DNA from: an uncultured Oxalobacteraceae bacterium
GTDB taxonomy: Bacteria > Pseudomonadota > Gammaproteobacteria > Burkholderiales > Burkholderiaceae_D
DNA length: 64,000 nucleotides
Direction of reading: 5' to 3'
Assembly: GCA_903893945.1 (NCBI GenBank)
Contig: CAITOF010000006.1
Span: forward strand, 1 to 64,000
Shown here: one piece after another, positions 40,084 through 51,101 of the stretch
How positions within the stretch are numbered: the first letter of the stretch is position 1
Layout of the letters: the number at the start of each line of letters is the position of its first letter
Translations under genes and position numbers: made by a program
Notes under the pieces: generated by a model
Seen by the model: the letters and a program-made list of their open reading frames with translations, nothing else
Databases searched by the model: none
What the model was told of the DNA's origin: nothing

Positions 40084-41994
40084 ATGATGATTTCAGTCCG
40101 ATTACCCGATGGTTCAGAGCGTCAGTTTGATGCGCCCCTGACTGTCGCACAGATCGCCGCCAGTATCGGGGCAGGTCTTGCCAAGGCCGCATTGGCCGGC
40201 AAGGTAAATGGTCAACTGGTGGATACCTCGCACCTGATCAGCACGGACGTGGAACTGTCGATCATCACGGATAAAGATCCCGAGGGCCTCGACGTGATCC
40301 GCCATTCGACAGCGCATTTGCTGGCCTATGCCGTGAAGCAGCTTTACCCTGACGCACAGGTAACCATAGGTCCGGTCATCGACAACGGTTTTTATTATGA
40401 TTTTTCCTATAAACGCCCGTTTACGCCGGATGATCTGGTGCTGATCGAAAAGAAAATGGTCGAGCTGGCCAGAAATGACGAGCCGGTGACGCGCAGCGTC
40501 CTGCCACGCAATGAAGCAGTGAGCTATTTCAGATCGATAGGTGAAGCCTATAAAGCGGAAATCATTGAATCGATTCCGGCCGATCAGGAGGTTTCGCTGT
40601 ACAGCGAGGGCAACTTTACGGACCTGTGTCGCGGACCCCACGTGCCATCCACCGGCAAGCTGAAGGTATTCAAACTCATGAAGTTGGCCGGCGCTTATTG
40701 GCGCGGCGATTCCAGCAATGAAATGCTGCAGCGTATTTATGGTACCGCCTGGGTTAAAAAAGAAGATCAGGAGGCCTACCTGTTCATGCTGGAAGAAGCG
40801 GAAAAACGCGACCATCGTAAATTGGGCAAGGCGCTGGACCTGTTTCATATGCAGGAAGAGGCGCCCGGCCTGATTTTCTGGCATGCCAAAGGGTGGACCA
40901 TCTGGCAGGAAGTTGAACAGTACATGCGTCAGGTCTATCGGGATTGCGGTTATCAGGAAGTAAAAACGCCGCAGATTCTGGATCGCAGTCTGTGGGAAAA
41001 AACCGGTCATTGGGAGAACTATCGTGACAACATGTTTGTCACCGAGTCGGAAAGCCGCAATTACGCGCTGAAACCCATGAATTGTCCGGGCCATATCCAG
41101 ATATTCAATACCGGCCTGCGCAGCTATCGTGAATTGCCGCTGCGCTTCGGTGAGTTCGGTCAGTGTCACCGCAATGAAACCTCCGGTGCATTGCACGGCA
41201 TTATGCGGGTGCGCGGCTTTACGCAGGACGACGGCCACATATTCTGCACGGAAGAACAGATCGCCCAGGAAGTGATGGTGTTTCATCCGCAGGCGATGAA
41301 AGTCTATTCGGACTTCGGCTTCAAAAATATCGATATTAAAATAGCAACCCGCCCTGAAAATCGTATCGGCACCGAAGAAGCCTGGGATCGTGCCGAGGAA
41401 GCGTTGCGCTCGGCGCTGCGAGCCTGCGGGCTGACCTGGCACGAATTGCCGGGTGAAGGGGCGTTTTATGGCCCTAAAATAGAATACCACCTGAAAGACA
41501 GTCTGGGACGTTCCTGGCAGGTCGGCACGTTTCAGATCGACCCCTCCATGCCCAGCCGCCTGGGAGCCGAATATGTCGCGGAAGATAATTCGCGGAAAGT
41601 TCCAATGATGCTGCATCGGGCCATTGTTGGCTCAATGGAAAGATTTATTGGTATTTTGATAGAAAATTATGCCGGGACCTTGCCGTTATGGTTGTCACCT
41701 GTACAAATTGCCGTTACTAATATTTCCGCCGCTCAGGCTGATTATGCCCAATCCGTGGCCGAAAACCTAAAAAAACAAGGGTTTAGAGTTAACCTCGATT
41801 TGCGTAATGAGAAAATAACCTATAAAATACGGGATCATTCTGTTCAGAAAATCCCTTATATAATTGTCATCGGTGATAAAGAGCGGGATGCGAATACAGT
41901 GGCCGTGCGTACGCGAGGCAACCTTGATCTGGGCGTGATGCCCATTTCGGCTTTAGTTGAGCGACTGAACCAGGAAATCGCAACTAAAGTGTGA
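40084..41994 (+). CDS. thrS: threonyl-tRNA synthetase
   Basis: TGS domain, [34 protein letters not shown], class II motifs, PMNCPGH. Confidence 0.98.
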   Translation: MMISVRLPDGSERQFDAPLTVAQIAASIGAGLAKAALAGKVNGQLVDTSHLISTDVELSIITDKDPEGLDVIRHSTAHLLAYAVKQLYPDAQVTIGPVIDNGFYYDFSYKRPFTPDDLVLIEKKMVELARNDEPVTRSVLPRNEAVSYFRSIGEAYKAEIIESIPADQEVSLYSEGNFTDLCRGPHVPSTGKLKVFKLMKLAGAYWRGDSSNEMLQRIYGTAWVKKEDQEAYLFMLEEAEKRDHRKLGKALDLFHMQEEAPGLIFWHAKGWTIWQEVEQYMRQVYRDCGYQEVKTPQILDRSLWEKTGHWENYRDNMFVTESESRNYALKPMNCPGHIQIFNTGLRSYRELPLRFGEFGQCHRNETSGALHGIMRVRGFTQDDGHIFCTEEQIAQEVMVFHPQAMKVYSDFGFKNIDIKIATRPENRIGTEEAWDRAEEALRSALRACGLTWHELPGEGAFYGPKIEYHLKDSLGRSWQVGTFQIDPSMPSRLGAEYVAEDNSRKVPMMLHRAIVGSMERFIGILIENYAGTLPLWLSPVQIAVTNISAAQADYAQSVAENLKKQGFRVNLDLRNEKITYKIRDHSVQKIPYIIVIGDKERDANTVAVRTRGNLDLGVMPISALVERLNQEIATKV

Positions 41995-42052
41995 CGGATG
42001 CCAAGTGCGACAGAGCACGGCCTGTTTATTTGAATTTTAAAAGGAAACTACA

Positions 42053-42577
42053 ATAGCTACTGACAAGTCAACACATCGTATCAACGGCGAAATTACAGCA
42101 CCCGAGGTGCGTCTGTCCGGCGTTGAAAATGAGCCACTGGGAATCGTGAAAATAGCTGAAGCAATCCGGTTATCAGAAGAAGCGAACGTGGACCTGGTTG
42201 AAATAGCCCCCAATGCGGTACCACCCGTATGCCGCTTAATGGATTATGGCAAGTTCAAGTACCAGGAGCAAAAGAAAGCGCATGAAGCCAAACTGAAACA
42301 GAAAGTTGTTCTGGTAAAAGAAGTGAAGTTCCGCCCGGGCACCGATGATGGTGATTACAGCATCAAGTTGCGTAATCTCATCAAATTTCTGGATGACGGC
42401 GATAAAACGAAAATCACCTTGCGGTTTCGTGGACGTGAAATGGCGCATCAGGACATCGGTATGCGTATGCTGGAACGATTGAAAGTTGATCTTGATCCTT
42501 ACGGACAGGTAGAGCAGTTTCCGAAAATGGAAGGCCGCCAGATGGTGATGGTACTGGCGCCCAAGAAGAAAAAATAG
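42053..42577 (+). CDS. infC: translation initiation factor IF-3, probable ATA start
   Basis: In-frame extension upstream of the tracked ORF: (M)[22 protein letters not shown]...; AAGGAAA Shine-Dalgarno upstream of ATA at 42053. Confidence 0.92.
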   Translation: MATDKSTHRINGEITAPEVRLSGVENEPLGIVKIAEAIRLSEEANVDLVEIAPNAVPPVCRLMDYGKFKYQEQKKAHEAKLKQKVVLVKEVKFRPGTDDGDYSIKLRNLIKFLDDGDKTKITLRFRGREMAHQDIGMRMLERLKVDLDPYGQVEQFPKMEGRQMVMVLAPKKKK

Positions 42578-42744
42578 TACAGAATTTGTCTGATGCGCAG
42601 TGAGTTGGCTCTGCACCAGATTAAATAGCGATAGACTCGATTCTATTGCTTTATATAAGTAAGAGCAGGCATCCAAGAGTAACGAGTTCGTTGCCACCTG
42701 CAATTACGTTAAAAATGGAACTGTCCTAAACCGACAGGTTTGTT

Positions 42745-42942
42745 ATGCCAAAGATGAAAACCAAAAGCTCTGCCAAGAAACGCTTTCGCGTTCGCCCAGG
42801 TGGAACAGTAAAATGTGGTCACGCTTTCAAGCGCCACATTCTGACTAAGAAAACCACCAAAAATAAACGCCAGTTGCGTGGTATTACTAACGTTCATGCT
42901 GCAGACGTCGTATCCGTGCTGCGCATGATGCCAAGCGCTTAA
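42745..42942 (+). CDS. rpmI: ribosomal protein bL35
   Basis: [33 protein letters not shown]. Confidence 0.98.
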   Translation: MPKMKTKSSAKKRFRVRPGGTVKCGHAFKRHILTKKTTKNKRQLRGITNVHAADVVSVLRMMPSA

Positions 42943-42970
42943 CCTCATACTCAATTATTAAGGAGTTATC

Positions 42971-43330
42971 ATGCCTAGAGTGAAACGTGGGGTTACAGCT
43001 CGTGCCCGCCATAAGAAAGTTCTCGATTTAGCCAAGGGTTACCGTGGTCGTCGCAGCAAAGTGTATCGTATCGCCAAGCAAGCAGTTATGCGCGCGGGTC
43101 AGTACGCCTACCGCGATCGCCGTAACAAGAAGCGCGTGTTCCGCGCACTGTGGATCACCCGTATCAATGCCGCATCCCGCTCGCACGGCATGACGTACAG
43201 TGTCTTCATGAATGGTCTTAAAAAGGCTGCTATCGGTCTGGATCGCAAGGTCCTCGCTGATATGGCTGTGATGGACAAGCCGGCGTTCGCCGCAATTGTC
43301 AATCAGGTCAAGGCTACCCTGGCTGTGTAA
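42971..43330 (+). CDS. rplT: ribosomal protein bL20
   Basis: [51 protein letters not shown]. Confidence 0.98.
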   Translation: MPRVKRGVTARARHKKVLDLAKGYRGRRSKVYRIAKQAVMRAGQYAYRDRRNKKRVFRALWITRINAASRSHGMTYSVFMNGLKKAAIGLDRKVLADMAVMDKPAFAAIVNQVKATLAV

Positions 43331-43374
43331 CGTTATCCGCAATGTTCGCGTAGTTCTGATCATTGTATTAGAGA

Positions 43375-43410
43375 CAGGGCAAAGGTCATACTTTGCCCTG
43401 TTTTGTTTTC
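43375..43410 (+). terminator. strong intrinsic terminator/attenuator between rplT and pheS
   Basis: Perfect 10-bp stem CAGGGCAAAG-GTCATA-CTTTGCCCTG followed by TTTTGTTTT. Confidence 0.85.
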
Positions 43411-43489
43411 AGTCATGCGGATATCGGGGCGCGCGCCCAGACAGCAGGCAGTAATTTCAGGTAATAACAATAAGCGCAGGAAAAACGGC

Positions 43490-44506
43490 ATGAATTCATT
43501 AGAGCAACTGGTCGCCGAGGCCAAATCCGACTTCGCTGCAGCGGAAGAAGGTGCGGCATTAGAAAATGCCAAAGCCAGATATTTAGGCAAAACCGGTCAG
43601 ATTACCGAATTGATGAAAGGCATGGGTAAATTGTCACCCGAGGAGCGTAAAACGCAGGGTGCGCTCATCAATTCAATTAAAGTGCAGATCGAAGATCTGC
43701 TTGGGGCGCGACGCGCGCAGCTCGCGAACGCACAAATGCAGGCGCGCCTGAACGCCGAGGCGATCGATATTACCCTGCCGGGACGCGGACGAGGCAAAGG
43801 GGGAATCCATCCTGTCATGCGGACCTGGGAACGAATCGAAGAAATTTTCCGGTCGATTGGTTTTGATGTGGCCGATGGCCCTGAAATTGAAACTGACTGG
43901 ACAAATTTCACGGCGCTCAACAGCCCGGAAAATCATCCCGCACGCTCGATGCAGGATACCTTTTATATTGATGGCAATGACACAAGCGGCAAACCGCTAT
44001 TGTTGCGAACACACACAAGCCCGATGCAGGTGCGCTATGCGCGCATGAATTCAGCACCGGTCAAGGTCATTGCGCCGGGACGAACCTATCGGGTTGACAG
44101 CGACGCCACTCACTCGCCGATGTTTCACCAGGTTGAAGGATTGTGGATCGACAAAGACATCAGTTTCGCCGACCTGAAAGGCGTGTATCTGAATTTTGTC
44201 AGAGCGTTCTTTGAAACGGATGATCTGCAAGTTCGCTTTCGGCCTTCCTATTTTCCATTCACCGAGCCTTCGGCCGAAATTGATATTGCCTTTGGCAGTG
44301 GCCCGTTGAAAGGGCGCTGGCTGGAAGTGTCCGGTTCGGGCCAGGTCCATCCTGCCGTTATCCGGAATATGGGTCTGGATCCGGAAAAACATATCGGTTT
44401 CGCCTTCGGCTCCGGACTGGAGCGGCTCACCATGCTGCGCTACGGCATCAATGATCTGCGATTGTTTTATGAAGGCGACCTGCGTTTTCTAAAACAATTC
44501 AACTAA
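43490..44506 (+). CDS. pheS: phenylalanyl-tRNA synthetase alpha subunit
   Basis: [15 protein letters not shown]...; class II core [39 protein letters not shown] at 43490 with AGG upstream. Confidence 0.98.
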   Translation: MNSLEQLVAEAKSDFAAAEEGAALENAKARYLGKTGQITELMKGMGKLSPEERKTQGALINSIKVQIEDLLGARRAQLANAQMQARLNAEAIDITLPGRGRGKGGIHPVMRTWERIEEIFRSIGFDVADGPEIETDWTNFTALNSPENHPARSMQDTFYIDGNDTSGKPLLLRTHTSPMQVRYARMNSAPVKVIAPGRTYRVDSDATHSPMFHQVEGLWIDKDISFADLKGVYLNFVRAFFETDDLQVRFRPSYFPFTEPSAEIDIAFGSGPLKGRWLEVSGSGQVHPAVIRNMGLDPEKHIGFAFGSGLERLTMLRYGINDLRLFYEGDLRFLKQFN

Positions 44507-44528
44507 GCTAAATTCAGACGACAAAATT

Positions 44529-46955
44529 ATGCAATTTTCAGAAAACTGGTTACGTACTCTGGTGAATCCGGCAATGGATTCCAAGGCATTGGCACATTTA
44601 CTGACCATGTCAGGGTTGGAGGTTGAAGAAACCGAAACAGTGGCGCCGCCTTTCAGTCACGTCGTTGTTGCCGAAGTGATTGCACTTGAAAAACATCCCA
44701 ACGCGGATCGTTTGAATGTGTGCAAAGTTGATGCAGGCAGCGGAGACATCTTAACCATCGTCTGTGGTGCCCCCAACGTGCGCGCCGGTATGAAGGTGGC
44801 TTGCGCCAGGGCGGGTGCGGTATTGCCACCCGGCGCAGACGGTAAGCCGTTTGAAATTAGAGTGGGTGAATTACGCGGCGTGTCATCACAGGGCATGCTA
44901 TGTTCTGCGCGAGAATTGAAACTGTCGGAAGATCACGGCGGTTTGCTTGATTTGCCTGCCGATGCACCTGTCGGACGTTCACTTCGTGAGTACCTGGATC
45001 TGGATGACCTTAAATTCACCATCAAATTGACCCCGAATAAGGCCGACTGCCTGTCGGTAGTTGGCGTCGCACGCGAAGTGGCGGCATTGACCCAGGCACC
45101 ATTGAATCTGCCACCAGTCACGACGGTGCCGGTAACGCTGACGGACATCCTTCCTGTCACAATCTCGGCGCCTGATTTATGCGGCCGATTTACTGGTCGT
45201 GTGATTCGTGGCGTCAATGCGAAAGCAGCCACACCCGAATGGATGAAGCAGCGCCTGGAACGCGCCGGTCAACGTCCCATTTCTGCGCTGGTGGATATTT
45301 CAAATTACGTCATGCTTGAAATGGGCCAGCCCAGTCATGTGTTTGATCTCGACAAACTCAGCGGTGGTATCGAGGTTCGATGGGGCAGGTCGGGTGAAAC
45401 CATCCAATTATTGAATGGCAATACGGTGTCGGTCGATCCCTGGGTAGGTGTTATTTCGACGACGGATGAACCGCCCATTTTAGAGTCACTGGCGGGAATT
45501 ATGGGTGGAAATGCGACAGCGGTCTCCCTCGAAACAGAGCATATTTATCTGGAAGCGGCTTTCTGGTGGCCGGGCGCGATTCAGGGTCGTGCGCGTCGCT
45601 ATAATTTTTCAACCGACGCGGCGCATCGATTTGAGCGTGGCGTCGATTTTGCAATGACCGTGCAGCATCTCGAACGCATCACCGGTTTGATTGTTTCAAT
45701 CTGCGGTGGTGCAGCAGGACCGGTCGATGACCATATAGTGAATTTGCCTGCCCGAACCGCTGTGAAGCTGCGTACTGCGCGTGCAGTGAAGGTCATCGGT
45801 GTCGACATACCGGAAGCGCAGATCGCCGACATATTCAGTCGCCTGAATTTGCCCTTTACCCGGACTGATGACGGCTTCCTTGTCACACCGCCGTCGTACC
45901 GATTTGACATCGAAATTGAAGAAGATTTAATCGAGGAAATAGCCCGGGTCTATGGCTTTGAAAATATACCTGCGCTGCCTCCGGTGGCAGCGTCGGCAAT
46001 GCGCGTACCCCCGGAAAATACGCGATCGCTGTTTAAGGTGCGTCGACAGATGGCGGATCTGGATTATCAGGAAGTCCTGAATTACAGCTTCGTCGATGCA
46101 GCATGGGAAACCGATTTCGCCAAAAATGAGCATCCGATCAGAATACAGAATCCGATTGCCAGTCATATGAGCGTAATGCGCTCGAACCTGATCGCCAGTC
46201 TGGTGTCTAATCTGCGCTACAACCTGAATCGCAAAGTAAGCCGTATCAGGCTGTTTGAAATTGCATCCATTTATTTACGGGACGACTCGGTGGTCGACGG
46301 CAGTCTGACCGTAGCCGGTTTCAATGAACCCAAAAAACTGGCGGGTCTGGTTTATGGTCCGAATGTGGACGAGCAATGGGGACAGGCGCATCGACAAGTG
46401 GATTTTTTTGATGCAAAAGCGGATGTGGAAGCATTGTTTGCGCCAAAGTCATTGCGATTCAGCAAGGTAGTCCATCCGGCATTGCACCCCGGACGATCGG
46501 CGCAGATAGACTATGAGGGAAAAGTCGTTGGTATTATTGGCGAACTGCACCCCGCGTTACAGCAAAAATACGACTTGCCTCTTGCGCCTGTTGTTTTTGA
46601 AATTGATGCTATTGCTCTCCAATCAATAAATGTTCCGGTTTATCAAGAAATTCCCAAGTATCAATCGGTAACCCGCGATTTGGCATTGTTAGTCAATCAC
46701 GCCTTGCCCGTACAGGATATTCTGGACGTCCTTATGCAAGAACGATACGCGAACCCGGTTTGTCAAAGTGTGCAAGCCATTGTTTTATTTGATGAATATC
46801 GTGGTAAAGGGTTGCAAAATGATGAAAAAAGTCTTGCTTTCCGATGCACCTTACAAGATACTCATTCTACTTTGCAAGATGACGAAATTGAAGCCGTGAT
46901 GGCTGCCCTGGTAGCCGCTGCAACGAAAAAATGCAGTGCCCGATTACGCGGTTGA
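44529..46955 (+). CDS. pheT: phenylalanyl-tRNA synthetase beta subunit
   Basis: [36 protein letters not shown]...; 808 aa, follows pheS. Confidence 0.98.
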   Translation: MQFSENWLRTLVNPAMDSKALAHLLTMSGLEVEETETVAPPFSHVVVAEVIALEKHPNADRLNVCKVDAGSGDILTIVCGAPNVRAGMKVACARAGAVLPPGADGKPFEIRVGELRGVSSQGMLCSARELKLSEDHGGLLDLPADAPVGRSLREYLDLDDLKFTIKLTPNKADCLSVVGVAREVAALTQAPLNLPPVTTVPVTLTDILPVTISAPDLCGRFTGRVIRGVNAKAATPEWMKQRLERAGQRPISALVDISNYVMLEMGQPSHVFDLDKLSGGIEVRWGRSGETIQLLNGNTVSVDPWVGVISTTDEPPILESLAGIMGGNATAVSLETEHIYLEAAFWWPGAIQGRARRYNFSTDAAHRFERGVDFAMTVQHLERITGLIVSICGGAAGPVDDHIVNLPARTAVKLRTARAVKVIGVDIPEAQIADIFSRLNLPFTRTDDGFLVTPPSYRFDIEIEEDLIEEIARVYGFENIPALPPVAASAMRVPPENTRSLFKVRRQMADLDYQEVLNYSFVDAAWETDFAKNEHPIRIQNPIASHMSVMRSNLIASLVSNLRYNLNRKVSRIRLFEIASIYLRDDSVVDGSLTVAGFNEPKKLAGLVYGPNVDEQWGQAHRQVDFFDAKADVEALFAPKSLRFSKVVHPALHPGRSAQIDYEGKVVGIIGELHPALQQKYDLPLAPVVFEIDAIALQSINVPVYQEIPKYQSVTRDLALLVNHALPVQDILDVLMQERYANPVCQSVQAIVLFDEYRGKGLQNDEKSLAFRCTLQDTHSTLQDDEIEAVMAALVAAATKKCSARLRG

Positions 46956-47006
46956 CATGACGGCAGGCATGGCTCTCAGGTAAATGAAGTGAAATTATCA
47001 GAATAA

Positions 47007-47459
47007 ATGGAATCAGATGTGGAACAGGTAAGAAATCAAATCGGAAACGCAATGTCAGTTGCGCCGCAAAATGAACTGGATGTCAATCTGAGCCGCGCGA
47101 TGCAGCAGGCGCGTGCCCGTCTATTGGCCGAAAAACAGTTATCGACGCTGACCAAAGCAGAGTTGGCCGAGCTTTTATTCGAGCAGGTCGGACTGAACAA
47201 GCGTGAAGCAAAAGATATGGTTGAAACGTTTTTCGATGAAATCCGGAATGCATTGGAGCGGGGTGAATCCGTCAAACTGTCCGGGTTCGGCAATTTTCAA
47301 TTGCGCGACAAGCCTCAGCGTCCGGGAAGAAATCCCAAAACGGGTGAGGAAATTCCGATCTCGGCACGACGTGTCGTGACCTTCCATGCCAGCCAGAAAA
47401 TGAAAGTCATGGTCGATGAAATGTCAGGTCAATCCAATTTACATGATACTGCTTCCTAG
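47007..47459 (+). CDS. ihfA: integration host factor alpha subunit
   Basis: [71 protein letters not shown]. Start may be 47052 or later. Confidence 0.95.
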   Translation: MESDVEQVRNQIGNAMSVAPQNELDVNLSRAMQQARARLLAEKQLSTLTKAELAELLFEQVGLNKREAKDMVETFFDEIRNALERGESVKLSGFGNFQLRDKPQRPGRNPKTGEEIPISARRVVTFHASQKMKVMVDEMSGQSNLHDTAS

Positions 47460-47479
47460 TTAGGTAACGGATACAGGCA

Positions 47480-47869
47480 ATGAACGTTACGTTGAATAAA
47501 GACGAACCAGCTGCATTACCGGCTATCCCTGCAAAACGTTATTTCACGATTGGTGAAGTCAGCGAATTGTGTGGCGTGAAGGCCCATGTCCTGCGTTATT
47601 GGGAACAGGAGTTTTCACAGTTGAAGCCGGTCAAGCGACGTGGCAATCGTCGTTATTATCAGCATCATGAAGTGCTTTTAATTCGACGTATCCGCGAGCT
47701 GCTCTATGACAAAGGCTTTACGATCAATGGGGCGCGTAATCAATTGGGCGGGCAATCCAGTGTCGAGGTCAAGGTGCCAAAACCGGCGCCAGTCTCCGAG
47801 GCATCCACAAATAAAATTCAGCTGCTCAGAAAAGAGTTGATGGAAATACAGCAATTGTTGCGTTTATGA
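47480..47869 (+). CDS. MerR-family transcriptional regulator
   Basis: YFTIGEVSELCGVKAHVLRYWEQEFSQLKPVKRRGNRRYYQHHEVLLIRRIRELLYDKGFTI. Confidence 0.93.
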   Translation: MNVTLNKDEPAALPAIPAKRYFTIGEVSELCGVKAHVLRYWEQEFSQLKPVKRRGNRRYYQHHEVLLIRRIRELLYDKGFTINGARNQLGGQSSVEVKVPKPAPVSEASTNKIQLLRKELMEIQQLLRL

Positions 47870-48072
47870 TAGTGAAATGGGTGTTTTTACCAATAAAGTC
47901 GCGAAATAAAAATTATTTGTGAGAAATAGCTAGCTGGTCATTAACGTTTATGCAGTATAATTAAATTTATCGTTGAAATTCTAGGTAGTAGTGCAGTATC
48001 AGTCTGTCATTTCTTACTTGGTTGAAACGATCTAACGAGCATTCGCTCACTTAACTGAAATAGGAAATTGTA

Positions 48073-48276
48073 ATGGCAACAGGTATTGTAAAATGGTTCA
48101 ATGATTCAAAAGGTTTTGGTTTCATTACTCCAGACGAAGGTGGTGAGGACTTGTTCGCTCACTTCTCAGCTATCCAGTCAGCTGGTTTTAAAACTCTGAA
48201 AGAAAACCAACGCGTTTCTTTCGAAGTTACAACTGGCCCTAAAGGCAAACAAGCTTCGAATATCCAAGGTATTTAA
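48073..48276 (+). CDS. cold-shock protein (CspA family)
   Basis: [35 protein letters not shown]. Confidence 0.98.
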   Translation: MATGIVKWFNDSKGFGFITPDEGGEDLFAHFSAIQSAGFKTLKENQRVSFEVTTGPKGKQASNIQGI

Positions 48277-48306
48277 TTTACTCTGGTAGCAAGTTTGTTG
48301 AAAAAT

Positions 48307-48330
48307 CCCCGCATTCGCGGGGTTTTTTTT
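48307..48330 (+). terminator. Rho-independent terminator of the csp gene
   Basis: CCCCGC-attc-GCGGGG + TTTTTTTT. Confidence 0.93.
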
Positions 48331-48420
48331 GTCCTGATTTTTCCTCGAGTCAGTGCGGGTGCAGTAATCGTCAAACGGCATTCAGAGTGACCCGCCCGGA
48401 CCCGTGCGAGTGCCGGCGTA

Positions 48421-49338
48421 TTATTTGTCGGCGTCATTTTTCTGCCAATAATTGGCTGAATTGTAGACGTGTTTCAAAAAGTCAATAAATAAACGGGTAC
48501 GCAGAGGTAAATGGCGGCGTTGCGGGAAGATGGCGTAAATATCGTGGTCCGGTGCCGTATAATCGTCGAGCAGTGAGACCAGTTTGCCAGAGGCAATTTC
48601 CGACCCGACTTCCCACATGGAACGCCACGCGATCCCTTTGCCTGCCAACGCCCAGTCGTGCAATACTTCGCCGTCATTGCACACCATGTTACCGGACACT
48701 TTCACCGTGATTTTTTTTCCATTTTCGAGAAAGGTCCAGCCTCGTTGACTGCCATCATTGTTGAAGGCCAGACAGTTATGGTGCGTCAGGTCGGCAATTT
48801 TTTTCGGTGTGCCGTACCGTTTCAGGTAGGATGGCGATGCGACTACCACGCGCTGATTATCGGCCAGTTTGACACCCACCAGGCTGGAATCATTTAACGT
48901 GGCGATTCGTATGGCAACGTCGATGTTGTCGCTGATCAGGTCGACGAAGCGGTCATTGAGGCTCAGTTTTATTTGCACCTGCTGGTGTTCGGCCAGAAAC
49001 GACGGGATCAGCGGTGCCACATGCTGGCGGCCAAAGCCAGCGGGTGCGGAAATGATTAATTGGCCGGTTGGACTGGCATTGCGTTCAGACACAGCGGCCT
49101 CCGCTTCGTCCAATTCGGCCAAAATGCGTTGACAGTGGTCCAGAAAGGCAACACCCTCATTGGTCAGTACAATTTTTCGGGTCGTGCGCTGCAGCAGCTT
49201 GACCCCGAGGCGCTGTTCCAGGGCGTCGATCCGGCGTCCGATCATCGATGCCGCCACACCTTCGGCGCGGGCGGCCGCAGACAGACTGCCTTTGCTGGCC
49301 ACTTCAGTAAAGGTGGATATTTGTTTAAACTGGTCCAT
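48421..49338 (-). CDS. LysR-family transcriptional regulator
   Basis: N-terminal HTH FTEVASKGSLSAAARAEGVAASMIGRRIDALEQRLGVKLLQRTTRKIVLT. Confidence 0.95.
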   Translation of the reverse strand: MDQFKQISTFTEVASKGSLSAAARAEGVAASMIGRRIDALEQRLGVKLLQRTTRKIVLTNEGVAFLDHCQRILAELDEAEAAVSERNASPTGQLIISAPAGFGRQHVAPLIPSFLAEHQQVQIKLSLNDRFVDLISDNIDVAIRIATLNDSSLVGVKLADNQRVVVASPSYLKRYGTPKKIADLTHHNCLAFNNDGSQRGWTFLENGKKITVKVSGNMVCNDGEVLHDWALAGKGIAWRSMWEVGSEIASGKLVSLLDDYTAPDHDIYAIFPQRRHLPLRTRLFIDFLKHVYNSANYWQKNDADK

Positions 49339-49464
49339 AGGGCAGAGTAGCGACGTTAAAGAGCTAATTTATCACTATATTGCACAGATGATGTGATAAA
49401 AGTAGCTATTTATCGCATTTTGTATCGAATATAATGCCACATAAGTTAATTTTGGAGAATCCAC

Positions 49465-51051
49465 ATGACGCAGATACACCTACCAGCCGGTATGGAAATA
49501 CTCGGCGAGATCAAGCCCGGATTTGATTCTATTCTGACACCGGACGCCTTGGCCCTGGTTGCAAAATTGAGCCGTACGTTCGAGTCACGCCGCCAGGAAC
49601 TGCTGGCCGATCGTGTTACCCGGGCAGCGCGGCTGGATGCGGGTGAGCGCCCTGATTTTTTACCGGAAACGGCGCACATCCGCGCAGGGAACTGGAAAAT
49701 CGGGCCGTTGCCCAAGGCACTGGAATGTCGTCGCGTTGAAATTACCGGGCCGGTCGAACGCAAGATGGTGATCAATGCGTTCAACTCAGGGGCGGATGCG
49801 TACATGACCGATTTTGAGGATTCGAATACGCCGAATTGGGATAATCAGATCACCGGTCAGATCAATCTCTTTGAAGCCGTTCGTCGTACCATACGCTTGG
49901 AACAGAACGGTAAGACTTATCAATTGAATGACAAGATCGCGACATTGATTGTTCGGCCTCGTGGCTGGCATCTGGAAGAGAAGCACATACGGGTCGACGG
50001 CAAGCGGATTTCGGGCGGGATCGTCGATTTCGCCTTATTTTTCTTTCATAATGCCAAAGAACAGTTGGCACGCGGTCAGGGACCTTATTTTTATTTGCCC
50101 AAAATCGAATCGCATCTGGAAGCACGATTGTGGAATGATATTTTTATCATGGCCCAGGACGAACTGGGTATTCCACAAGGTACCATTAAAGCGACCGTCC
50201 TGATCGAAACGATTATTGCGGCATTCGAAATGGATGAAATTTTATATGAGCTGCGTGAGCATAGTTCCGGATTAAATGCCGGTCGCTGGGACTATATCTT
50301 CTCCTGCATCAAGAAATTCAAAAACGACAAAAACTTCTGCCTGGCGGATCGCCCCAAGGTGACCATGACGGCTCCGTTCATGCGTGCTTATGCGTTGCTG
50401 CTCCTAAAAACCTGCCACCACCGGAATGCGCCGGCCATGGGCGGTATGGCAGCGTTGATTCCGATCAAGAATGACCCCGCCAGAAACGAGATAGCAATGG
50501 ACGGTGTGCGCGTTGATAAAGCGCGTGATGCCACCGATGGCTATGACGGTGGCTGGGTCGCTCATCCGGGATTGGTGGATTTGGCCATGACTGAATTCAC
50601 GAAGGTGCTGGGCGATAAACCGAATCAGATTGAAAAACAGCGCCCGGATGTGCACGTGGTTGCTGCGGATCTGCTTGACTTCCAGCCGGAAACGCCGATC
50701 ACTGAAGCCGGATTGCGTTATAACATTAACGTGGGCATTCATTATCTGGGCGCGTGGTTGGCGGGCAATGGTTGTGTGCCGATCCATAATCTCATGGAAG
50801 ATGCAGCGACGGCCGAAATCAGTCGTTCCCAGGTCTGGCAATGGATACGATCAACCAAAGGTGTGCTGGATGACGGACGAAAAGTCACCGAGACGATGGT
50901 GAAATTGATGATTCCGGAAGAATTGGCGAAAGTCAAAGCTCTGGTCGGAAACGGTGCCACTTATGACAGAGCCGCCCAGATTTTTTCGGATATGTCGACC
51001 GCATCTCATTTTGAAGAATTTCTGACGTTGCCATTGTACGAAGAAATCTGA
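49465..51051 (+). CDS. aceB: malate synthase A
   Basis: FMTDFEDSNTPNWDNQITGQINL-type motif; GKRISGGIVDFALFFFHNAKEQL..., 528 aa. Confidence 0.97.
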   Translation: MTQIHLPAGMEILGEIKPGFDSILTPDALALVAKLSRTFESRRQELLADRVTRAARLDAGERPDFLPETAHIRAGNWKIGPLPKALECRRVEITGPVERKMVINAFNSGADAYMTDFEDSNTPNWDNQITGQINLFEAVRRTIRLEQNGKTYQLNDKIATLIVRPRGWHLEEKHIRVDGKRISGGIVDFALFFFHNAKEQLARGQGPYFYLPKIESHLEARLWNDIFIMAQDELGIPQGTIKATVLIETIIAAFEMDEILYELREHSSGLNAGRWDYIFSCIKKFKNDKNFCLADRPKVTMTAPFMRAYALLLLKTCHHRNAPAMGGMAALIPIKNDPARNEIAMDGVRVDKARDATDGYDGGWVAHPGLVDLAMTEFTKVLGDKPNQIEKQRPDVHVVAADLLDFQPETPITEAGLRYNINVGIHYLGAWLAGNGCVPIHNLMEDAATAEISRSQVWQWIRSTKGVLDDGRKVTETMVKLMIPEELAKVKALVGNGATYDRAAQIFSDMSTASHFEEFLTLPLYEEI

Positions 51052-51060
51052 TTTAACCCA

Positions 51061-51090
51061 AAAAAAACGCGCTGTTAGCGCGTTTTTTTT
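51061..51090. terminator. bidirectional terminator between convergent aceB and the 51102-51866 gene
   Basis: AAAAAAACGCGCT-gtt-AGCGCGTTTTTTTT. Confidence 0.9.
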
Positions 51091-51101
51091 GGCAGGGCCG
51101 G

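Noticed and set aside
40114-41616. 500-aa open frame antisense to thrS
   Set aside because: Lies wholly within the well-supported thrS CDS; sequence reads as a codon-bias shadow with no recognisable domain.
42107-42577. infC starting at GTG 42107 as given in the ORF track
   Set aside because: Would remove the conserved [11 protein letters not shown]-terminus of IF3; upstream ATA start preferred.
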